A stretch of 64,000 nucleotides of DNA from Phialophora verrucosa (lineage: Eukaryota; Ascomycota; Eurotiomycetes; Chaetothyriales; Herpotrichiellaceae). A model generated the notes under the pieces. The model did not search any database. It was not told where the DNA came from and saw only the letters and a program-made list of their open reading frames with translations. The stretch spans positions 1,302,001-1,366,000 of the forward strand of contig MSED01000007.1 in assembly GCA_002099365.1 (NCBI GenBank). The letters are read 5' to 3'. Below, piece after piece: positions 55,418-64,000 of the stretch (positions are counted from its first letter, which is position 1; each line of letters opens with the position of its first letter). Both the position numbers and the translations under genes were made by a program.

Positions 55418-56298
55418 TCATCGTCCGCCCGCGGTGCCGGAACTAGTCCTCCCATCCGGCTCGTCGTGTTCAGCAGGACGCGCTGTGTCTTCTGGATCGG
55501 AAATATCCTCCTCGCCTGGAGCGACGTCCCCGGAAATCGAACCACTGGAGTCTTTGAGCGGCTCGAAGATATCCTCGCCAGGCTGGGCTGGAACAAGTAC
55601 CACAGGTCGCTAAAATATATCGTTGGATCCGCGTCGCCACCTAGACGGACCAATGTTGGTTTGATGTAGTGGTCAAAGAAAGTCGGCAAGGCGTTGCGTT
55701 GCATTGCATATGCTGGAGCGTCTGACAGACATCGTCGGCGCGTCGGCGTGCGCTGTGTGATGTGCGGTGTGCGGTGGTCAGTACTTCAATCTCCTCGGTT
55801 GAGAGGCCGGGCCCGGCGTGTGGAAGACTGGTTCTGTACCTTGCACTTCCTTCGTCAATGCTCGGATAAGATACATCCCTTGATCTCTCCTCCGTAGTCG
55901 ACGAGAAATCTGTAAGGGCTGGGCTGCGCCATCACCACCGGCGCGGCCGCATCGATGTGGTCGTTGATGTCGGTAAGAGTCTTCAGAATCAGGGAGGAGT
56001 TGATGCGAATGAGCTCTGGAACTGGTTGTCCGGCATCGTGATTGATCGACGATGCTCCAGTGTGGTGTTGCAGTCTGGAGTGGAGGGAGTTCTTGTCGAG
56101 TCTCCCAGCGCTCTTCTCAGGCCGACTGAACCGCGTGGGCACAATTTCAATGGCGTATCTGGGACTGCCATCTTCGGCGTCTGTAAGGCCAGGCAAGGCC
56201 GTCTCACAGTACTCGGGATCTATCTCCCGTGAGTTGTGATGCTTGCCGTCAGCCCTCTGTGCAAGGCTCTCGTTGGCAGAGGCCGTGTGAGGCGACAT
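55418..56298 (-). pseudogene. Fragment of an AAA-ATPase-like fungal protein (N-terminal region only)
   Basis: The segment reads like the N-terminal domain of large fungal AAA-family ATPases. PELIRINSSLILKTLTDIND is followed by MAQPSPYRFLVDYGGEIK, and then, in another frame, ALPTFFDHYIKPTLVRLGGD and IYFSDLWYLFQP. The frame then breaks: at 55581-55590 the unit GGCTG is duplicated (5 bp). This pushes the reading frame off, and the expected PGEDIFEPLKDSSGS continues in the neighbouring frame before ending at a stop near 55418. A further frame break lies around 55850-55880, after the EIKG segment, before an intron-like stretch. The Walker A/B core that should follow is absent. The adjacent downstream sequence is microsatellite and non-coding. 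I infer a truncated and frameshifted relic. Confidence 0.6.
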
Positions 56299-56526
56299 TG
56301 GGTTCTTTTTGACTTTGACAAGATCCGACCTGCTTGAACCAGAGTCAAACGAGAGATCGGGGCCTGCATCCTTGTCAGTCTCGGAACAAGGCTATCCCTG
56401 GGACATTCCAGGCATATCAGATCGAGGCAGAGCCATGGCCAGCTAGTCAGACACGGATCGCGGCAACGGCAGAAGGGAAGCCGATCCAGGCCTCCGCAGA
56501 GTCACTGATTTCAAAGAGAACCACAT

Positions 56527-58123
56527 GTGTGTTTAACTTCTTTCCACTGGCGCTACGTTGCGGTGCTGACAGCGGTGGAAGGGATAACAAAGTGGCTGAG
56601 CGGAGTCCTATCAGTGAGGCACAGTCGAGTCTTGTCTTGGTGTTTGCAGGCTCATACAATCACACGCAAACCACTACCTGCCCTGTTCCTCGGACCGCTG
56701 TACAACAGAAGCTTCAAGGAAAAGGCCAAAGACCTTGACGAAGCATCAAGTGCGCTGGAACGCCGCGTCTCGACCGGCTCAGACAGGACGATTGTCACGA
56801 CAGGGGAGACAGTTGAGACCATCAAAGAAAATCTCAGATTCACTGGGGTCAAGATGATCCCGAATCTGATCATCATTGAGCACTTCTTGGAAGCATTCGC
56901 CAGGCAACTCAAGGCCGAGGAGATTGTCTTGTTCGAGAGGTTGACTGGGGTCACGATTGAAGGCCTGAGCGACATTGACCAGGCCAGGAAATATGCTAGA
57001 GATGCAGATGCACTGGCGATGATACTGGAGGAAAAGACCCGGACGGCCGATTGTGCGTGACTCTTTCGACCTATGCCCACGGGTGCCCAAGCTGATTCGG
57101 AACAGGGATGAATTGAAAGGACCAAGAAGTCAGCAGATCGACGAGACAGGTCAGGGCGCTTCAGAAGGCGGCTGTCTCTCTGACGAGGGACGACCTCATT
57201 GTCATCATGATGTCCAACGGCGGGTCATCGACCCCAGACCTCGACAAGATGCTCCCCAGGCCTCTGAATCCACGGAACTGCCCACGTCATCTCACGTTGC
57301 CAAAGCCATCATCGAGGGCCGGCCGTTCCAAGACTGGCTTTCCAAAGACGCTCCCGCCGCGCTGCTCATACAGGACGGGTCGTCCCAGGTGCAATCCATG
57401 AGGTGCAATCCATTGTCTCTTCTCGGCAGCATCCTGGTCGACAACCTGCGCAACAACGAACCTGCCATCGCGCTCCACTTCTTCTGCGGCCTTCACACCT
57501 CGCGCCGTAAAGATTCAGCTCCTGGTCCACAGGGTCTGATGGGGAGCCTCCTGTGCCACATCTTGCAACCCTTCCTCGTGAACTGGGACTACATCTCCTT
57601 CCGGCGATACCGCGACCAGCTCGAGTCGTACGACATCCGTAGCCTGTGCGACTGCTTTCGGAGGGAAGCTGGTGGAGCAACTCCCTATGGATGCGGTGCT
57701 GATTTGCGTCGTCGACGGGGTCAGCTTCTTCGAGCGCCAGGAACGGCACGAGGCGTGCGGTAGAGACCTCCGATCTGAGACCTGGTCTACGAGGATGAAC
57801 TGGGCCCGGTCTTCAAGGTGCTGGGCACCAGTCCTGTGCGCAGCCGTCACGTCGCGCGGCGGCTGTTCCCTGCTCGTTGTCGGCTCTTGATCTCCGGCGA
57901 CGGCCTCAGCGCCGCCAGGGGTATGCCGACGACGACGGAGCGAGAAATTAGCATGGCGAATAGGCGGCCGAGGAGAGCACGGGAGAGCGAGCTCTTCAGC
58001 CCCCTTGAGACGACCCACGGCATGGCGCACGACACGGACGAAATGTCTGATATATCAGCTGAGTCGGATTGCACAGAGGAAGGGGCACTTCATGATAAAG
58101 AGCCATACATCCTACGGTGTTAA
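56527..58123 (+). pseudogene. Decayed large fungal accessory protein, unrecognised family
   Basis: Coding-like blocks alternate between frames. Block 1, to 57060, has a helical segment (KMIPNLIIIEHFLEAFARQL, LTGVTIEGLSDIDQ). Block 2 includes FQDWLSKDAPAALLIQDGSS, AIALHFFCGLHTSRR and YDIRSLCDCFRR. Block 3 resumes LVEQLPMDAVLICVVDGVSF only after removal of one G within 57663-57665. Block 4 resumes YEDELGPVFKVLGTSPVRSR one frame on after about 57765-57785. The last block ends in a Ser/Glu-rich tail and a stop at 58123. No intron fits the two middle shifts. The pattern matches a group of fungal proteins with a degenerate P-loop-like ALLI segment that I remember only by architecture. An expressed, corrected or error-affected gene cannot be excluded. 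Confidence 0.5.
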
Positions 58124-58654
58124 GTCGGCTTTTGGAAAGTGAACGATGCGATCCTTAGTAAAGCAGATGCATGGCCTCGATACCGTATCTGGATCCCGTA
58201 TTGGTTCACTTGTGAAAAAGTAATATAACCCCTGTTACATTGCTACACTCCCTCTCCCTCCCCATTCTCCCGGGGAGGAGCGAGCAGTCAGCCAGTCCAA
58301 GACCTGACCTTTAGCTGAACTGAGCGCGGCTGAGCTGTTTACTCGACCATTGCTTCTTCTCGAACCTGGGTAGAGCGTGCTTGTCTCGTACGCTCGATAG
58401 AACAGTCACCACGGCTCACAGCGCACAGCACACAGCTCAGTCAGAACAGTCGTGACGTCTCTCGAGTGGAACCCTCATTTCATTCACATTGCGTGTCGCT
58501 GTCGCTTTCGCTTGTAATACATATCGTGAGCCCCGGTCACAAGTGGAACCGTATTGTTACCTATGCAGTATACTCCGTATACATGGAAATCCGCATCGTC
58601 GAGCAATTCGAGATTCCAGCCGGGATATTCCCGCCACAAACACTCATGTCTCAT
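58124..58654. other. Short convergent intergenic region
   Basis: About 530 bp between the end of the decayed gene (+) and the stop of the MARVEL-type gene (-). CACAGCA/CAGTCAG-type short repeats occur near 58415-58450. No gene. Confidence 0.45.
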
Positions 58655-59602
58655 TCATCGCTGGGGGCCATAGCCGTATCCGCCGTTCGCGTACGCCGTC
58701 TGCGGCGGCGGTGCATACGCGGTATACCCGCTCGTCGAGGTGTTGTTCCTAAAGTCGTCCATCCTCACGGTCGGGGGTGCGTGTCCATAACTCGTATCCG
58801 GGGCGGCGCGCTCCCGCAATCGGGCAGCATGTGAATCATGGTAATCGACGACCCCGTAGGGGACGGAGTCCTGGGAATGGGCGTGCCCGTGGTGGTTGCT
58901 GAGCCGATCACGCTCCTCCTCGACCAACTGAGACTGCGACTGCGACAGGGAGCGCGACCGGCTATGCAGGTCCTCGAGCTTGACGTCGCCGCCGCCCTTG
59001 GCCGCGATGTCGGCCATCTTGTTATACCGGCCCAGCTTGGTCTGGGCGTGGCGGCTGCGCACGTCCAGCACGATCAGGGCGATCTGCGCGAGCACGCCGA
59101 ACAACTCAAACGCGTAGAAGGCCTTGTAGATGCGGCAGATCATCATGCCGTCGTCGCTCGCCCAGTTGGCCCGGCTGCACGTGTGGCCGAGCGTGCCGTA
59201 GATGTTCCATGTCAGGAGACCGTAGCCGACCAGGTAGAGGATGAGGATCGTGACGTTGAGGATGAGCGAGAAGAGCGGCGATAGAAAGAAGCACGAATAT
59301 ATGACTCCCGTGAGGAACAGCGACAGGAGCGACAGGATCGTCGACGCCAGGACCTGGAATCGCCGTCGATGTCAGTATTTGTATGTACAAAAGTGGCCAT
59401 GCATCGCCGACGCAATAGAATGGACTGCGCTTACGATGATAAACGTCCAGGGTAACTTGAAGCCATCGTGCCGGAGCTGGACGCAAAAGTAGATCAAGAT
59501 GCCGCTGACGATGGATGCGCTGATGAAGGCGATGGTTCGGACAATGTGGAAGGCCAATCGTGGGTAGACTTGTGGGCGGGATCGCATCTTGGTGGTCGGC
59601 AT
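58655..59602 (-). CDS. MARVEL-type four-pass membrane protein
   Basis: Two exons, 59602..59435 and 59353..58655, with an 81 bp phase 0 intron, give 288 residues. Four hydrophobic segments lie at about 18-42, 52-72, 78-105 and 134-152, spaced as in fungal MARVEL-domain proteins. Cysteines and Trp in the TM3-TM4 loop (TCSRANWASDD, then MMICRIYKAFYAFE) are typical. The C-terminal ~125 residues are cytoplasmic and disordered, with SRSRSLSQSQSQ, His-rich and Tyr/Gly-rich stretches. It probably sits in the plasma membrane or a vesicular membrane and may help organise membrane microdomains; that role is family inference. Without splicing, the first TM would be separated from the others. Confidence 0.85.
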
Positions 59603-60395
59603 GCTGGAAGAAAGGATCGCCCCGGGCGGCCAGCCAGATCAAGGGGAGTGTATATACTGTGTCCAAGAGAGCTGGGGGGCTGCCGCGCGTGGAATGAGGC
59701 TCGCGGCGTTTCACGCTGCGTGAGTGTGGTCTGTGAGGATGGCGATCCCGGAGTGCTCGACCTGGTGAAACACAGACGGTGTCAAAGCAGTTGTGGGGTA
59801 TACGCAATGAACGGCGCCGTTGGGAATGAAATACAGTGACACACGGTGAGAAGACAGAAAGGCAAGCAGAACCAAAGGAGCGTCGTAATGCCAATGGGCA
59901 TCCTGTTGTAGATACGAGCAGTAGCGGTCTTGTCGATGTCCAAGCTGAAGACTAAATTGTTGCCAATGAGGCTGAGACAACGAGGCTCAGCCGAAAATAG
60001 AATCTTCTCGCTTGTACCGCCAATCAGGATGCCCCGGCCGTGGTCTTTAGGCGCCCCTGATCTGCCAGTCTCAGGCCTAATTTGCGAGGAAACGGGCCCC
60101 CGGGGTTGCTGGATACGGGGCGCCACGACTGCGCTTCGCTGAATCATGCTCAATGCTACAGGATTGGATTCGATGACAGTTGGAGCAGAGCTCCTTGATC
60201 GACAAGCGCGATGAAAAAGGCTTTAATGAGAGTATTTGATTTTGTTTGTTTCTTTCTTCGCTGCTTGACGTGCTAAAAGGACAGAGGTGCTATTCCACTG
60301 GCAAACAGTCAGGATGGTACCACATTCTCACATCACCTCACCCCGGTTGAAGCTCCAAAGGCTCTCTGATAGTCTCGTCTGGATGCTCTTCGTCC
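59603..60395. other. Intergenic region between the MARVEL gene start and pan2 end
   Basis: About 790 bp that must include the MARVEL gene promoter and the pan2 3' UTR. Short frames on both strands look random. Confidence 0.45.
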
Positions 60396-63300
60396 CTATC
60401 GAAGAGGGCTCTCCTTGACGATTCCATTACCCGGCACAAAGGCCCCTCCTCCTGCCGCATTGATCTTGAACGCTCCGCCCCCCGAGCCGCCACTCGCACT
60501 TCCATTTGTCTTGGGCGGTGACATTGGCAGCGGCGTGCCCGAGACTGACGATGGCATTGGCATCGTGTCTGGAGTGTTTCGCCCACTCTGCACCGCACTG
60601 TTCGCTGCTCCAGTACCCATGCCATCCAAGGGCATCAACGTGCCCCCAATACTCCGTGGTGGAGGCTTCCAACCATACTTCGTCCCTTTGCGGTAGATGT
60701 CTTCGACCATCTGTTCCGCGATACCCGCATCCTCGTATTCTTGGAATTTGCGCCAAAGACGTAGCGCCATCCGCGCATCTTCGATGCTGTCGTGCCCATC
60801 TGCCTGCATCGCCTCATCCAAGGTTGTTTCTTCTTGGATGTATTCCTTAAACACAGCCCATGCCAAGTACCGCAGTGAGAACCGTCGGTTCTTCCCTGGA
60901 GCCAGGTAAAGATACTGTGTGTCGACTGTTTGTGACTTGGGGACGTGGATGTTTGCTTTGCGGAAGTCTGATGCCAGCCCGTGGCCTACGAAGATGCAGC
61001 CAAGGTTGAGAAGAATCCAGAGTTTCTTGTATGCCACTTTCAGTGGAACGAGATTGTGTTGTGAGACCTGAGTGTCGAGGTCTCCTGGTCGAATGCCAGA
61101 ATATCGTGTTTTGTAGTCCACGATGGGCTCGTAGATGGTGATGTAGTCATCTATGAACGGGACGCCTTCGTCCTCGCCTTGCCCTCTGAGAACGCTGACT
61201 CGTGCGAGGCCCGATTTGGCTGGTAGGATGGTTTCTTGTGTTCCATCAGCCTTGACGTTAATTTCGGCCTTCTCTAACTCGACAAACTCCGTGTCGAGAG
61301 CAATCGGTGTGCCGTGATCAGGATGTTCCTCTGGCCCCAGGATTTTACAGCTGTCGATAGGGTACCGGCTGTTGATGCTATAGTGCTGGTACAGCAAAGT
61401 GGTGTCCATCGTTTGTTTCCAACTGTGGTCGAGTTTGCCGTGAGCGCTCTTGACCTGATATGCAATTACGCTCGGGATCTTCCAATTCTTATTGAAGTGA
61501 AGCGCCTCTCGTGGATCAACTGGCGACACCAAGAAATCATTGAAGAGGTGCCAGTTTGGAAAAACCTTGTGATTCGGCGGGACGTCTGGCCCGGGGTTTG
61601 AGACTTCTACATTGGCCATGCTGACAAGGTGAGGCTGATGCCGCTCGCTGGTGTCAATCTCAGCGACGAATCCGACTAGTTCGTAAATTATGAGGCCCGG
61701 CGACTTGTTTCGAATGTGCAAAGCTAGATCCGAGCCCTCGAAAACGTACACGTTCCTATCCTGTACGGTCAGGCCGATTTCTGATGGTAGCCACCCTGGA
61801 GTTTCCCAGAGGTTGCGCATTGATGTGTTATTGCCCAGCGCCGCATTGATCATCAGTACAAAGGGCAGTTGTCTGATCGTTTTTCGGATGGCGAGTTGTT
61901 GATATCTTCGACATCGACTGCACCAACCTCGGTTCTTGGCTTCTCGCTCAATTGTGCTCTTGAGGACGGACGAGAATTTGATATACCTCGTCGAGTGCTT
62001 TGGGTCCAGCTGAGGATAGACCAAGTCATGCACATACGTGCTGGCCGGCTTGGACGTTTCATTATTGCAGTACATGCATCGTATGGCTTCGAAGGCCTTG
62101 GTTGCAATGATCTCGTCGACCCCATCACTGTTCGTTGCAATCGTGGCATAGTCATGCGCCATCTGTTTCAGAAAGAACCGGTTCACTGCTTGGATGTTGG
62201 TGGACAGCGGCGTGACGTTGGCCACGGACAAGTGCTCGAAAAGGCCGAGATTCGCAGCTTCCCTAGAGGCTCCGAAGGCCCTGAGCAGATTTGTCGCTTG
62301 GCAGTTCTGACCGTTGGCTTTCTCAAGCATGTCGAAAAGAAACCCGAATTCACAGAGGAGGCAGTTACCAGCGACACACGATGTAGCGGCATGTTGGATG
62401 GAGACGTTGCGGATCAGCGGGACAAATCTATACAACTGTAACAGAGAGTTGATGAACGAGTTTGCAATGTGAGTTTCGAGGCCCGAATATGGTGTCTTGT
62501 TGTAGTATCGGAAGTCGAAGTCGTCAACACCGAACCTGCTGTACTTGATCTCGACATTGCTGTATTTCAGCATCCGTTCCTCATCGGTCTGGGCTCGCCC
62601 ATTCAAAGAGGCACCGGAAAGAGCCTCTGCTGCGTCAGCCAGCTTCGTACCGGTTCCATTCGCTGGTATATCCTTTGCCCTTTCGCTCAAAAACTTCGGC
62701 GCCGCGATCGATGTTGGAATGTGGCCGATTCTCGTGTCTTCGACTTGGTAACGAAGAAGTTTCCGTGGGTTCAAGTTCGGAGCGTAGTGACCCATCTCGG
62801 CCGTTTGCATGTGGAATACTAGCGACGGCTCGATCGTCGGCGGTGGCGCTCCGACCTCGAAAATCATATGGCTGGGCCACGCTGACAGTAAAGGTTCGGT
62901 GTAGTATGGCATGCCTATTGTGTTGAGCGGTGCATCATTCCAGTCGACCTGCGGCACGTTCTGAGGAGGAGGGTCTGCAAACTCGGTCTCTTTGCTAATG
63001 TTGTTGAAGCGGACTTTGGATGGAGAGCCCCAGAGATATATCCATCCATTTGTATCTATGATGGCGACGGCGTCTCCCGACGAGGCAATTTCCATGCCCA
63101 GCATAAACTGCACGTTTGCTTGTTTAAGCATGACATTGACGGGATTCATCAGGTCCACCACCTGCATCTGGCCGGTTTGCGACGCAACGAAACTGGTGGT
63201 TTGCAGTTTCGGGTGCAAACGGACATACGCGGCTCCTGCATGGAACGGAATCGGCGGGAGCGAGGTCAAAGACTTCAGATCGTAGACATTCGCCAAGGGG

Positions 63301-64000
63301 TCGACGATAGGTACGCCCATTTGCCTGACTGAGAAGCCACAGGTGACAAGGAAATCATTGCGAGCATCCATGTCGTTGACCGCACTGGAATGCGCTTTCC
63401 AGGACTTGAGCAGTCGGTAGTCCGTCAAACTCAGAATATGCACGTTTCCGTCATCGGTGGCAGCACAAATATGCCGGCTTTTCTTCATAATCGTATACTT
63501 TGCCTGTGCGGGATGTTCCGACACGATCTGGCCTTTGTCCAGGTCGATAATGAAGAAGGTACTGTGGCACCCATTGACGACGATGAGGTTGTGCGTGCCG
63601 GCGCCGGCGACAGTCATGCATCGCAGATCACTCATGCTCGGATGGGAGACATGCCATTGTGTTAAGCCCCGTCGGCTGACGCAATGGACACTTGAAGCAG
63701 AGATGGAGATGATGCCTTTCTCATGGACAAGAAGCTGCTTGACTGGGCCTTCGCCCAGATGAGCCTTGACCGAGACATACCGTTGCAGATCGGCACCGTA
63801 GAAAGACGTGACCCGTCCCTGGGTGGAAAGGTGAGATAGTTGGATCTTATGGTGGAATGATACGGCCTCTTACCTGATCATTGCCGACCCATAAGAGTTC
63901 CTGCACGTCGTCGAAGGCGACGGCACTGGCTGGAGGAGGGATCGCGTGCAGACCCGAAGAGGGCACTGCTATGCGGGTGATTTCATCCCAGTCTGCCTCC
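60396..64000 (-). CDS. pan2: PAN2-PAN3 deadenylation complex catalytic subunit Pan2 (5' end cut by the window edge)
   Basis: Poly(A)-specific 3' exonuclease that trims mRNA tails in the cytoplasm with Pan3. Exon 1 spans 64000..63874 (partial) and exon 2 spans 63818..60396, with a 55 bp phase 0 intron. The visible part begins with the final G of what must be the ATG followed by [13 protein letters not shown], so only about two bases of the start codon lie outside. Full length would be about 1,183 residues, normal for fungal Pan2. Order: N-terminal WD40 propeller (about 20-330), linker, inactive ubiquitin-hydrolase-like domain (about 500-840) and RNase T/DEDDh exonuclease. The exonuclease keeps its acidic residues in [10 protein letters not shown] and GHGLASDF, and the His/Asp in [15 protein letters not shown]. 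The tail is Gly/Ser/Pro-rich. Confidence 0.95.

Noticed and set aside
59106..59894. 262-codon minus-strand frame overlapping the MARVEL-type gene
   Set aside because: Out of frame with the four-pass protein and without coherent features. The spliced frame gives the full transmembrane topology.
1..64000. Search for intact transposons, long terminal repeats or viral-type genes
   Set aside because: No transposase, integrase or reverse-transcriptase motifs and no long direct or inverted repeats were seen by eye. A repeat-library search would be decisive.

Overview
The window is a 64 kb stretch of a filamentous ascomycete (Pezizomycotina) chromosome. The evidence is short introns (about 45-155 bp, GT..AG), mostly single-copy eukaryotic housekeeping genes with typical fungal architecture, one Zn(2)Cys(6) regulator and a fungal-only DUF2011-type protein. 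The N-terminus of the Cdc25 protein looks like the Eurotiomycete NimT type, so a eurotiomycete or close relative is my best guess; that is inference from remembered families, not from a search. No rRNA, tRNA, CRISPR array or intact transposon was recognised.

Layout. 0-9 kb: APC3/Cdc27 (+) converges on a 1,637-residue repeat protein (-) that has a hydrophobic N-terminal segment and ends in KDEL. 9.7-13.4 kb: an orphan Zn(2)Cys(6) transcription factor and a small Gln-rich orphan gene. 14.4-23.2 kb: RSC9 (-), a gene I read as Rec114-like meiotic recombination factor (+), and the Cdc25 phosphatase (-). 23.2-27.0 kb: the longest gene-free stretch, upstream of cdc25. 27-33.2 kb: methylthioadenosine phosphorylase (-), a DUF2011-type protein (+) and the mitochondrial complex I assembly NTPase Ind1 (-). 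34.5-39.5 kb: a broken GH5 beta-glucanase pseudogene (-), a cysteine-rich single-pass membrane protein (+) and the ribosome biogenesis factor Bud22 (-). 40.3-54.4 kb: a polytopic membrane protein, a GPI-type aspartic protease, a 1,600-residue ankyrin-RCC1-BTB protein and Atg13, all (+). 55.4-58.1 kb: two divergent decayed accessory genes. 58.6-64 kb: a MARVEL-type membrane protein (-) and the deadenylase Pan2 (-), whose start codon falls just outside the window.

Most genes are unrelated housekeeping functions (cell cycle, chromatin, mRNA decay, autophagy, Fe-S/complex I, methionine salvage) and show no operon-like logic. The accessory content is concentrated in 33-38 kb and 54-58 kb, where the pseudogenes lie. 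Exon boundaries were worked out by hand from frame continuity, GT/AG signals and family expectation. They are firm where the protein family is clear and are marked uncertain otherwise.
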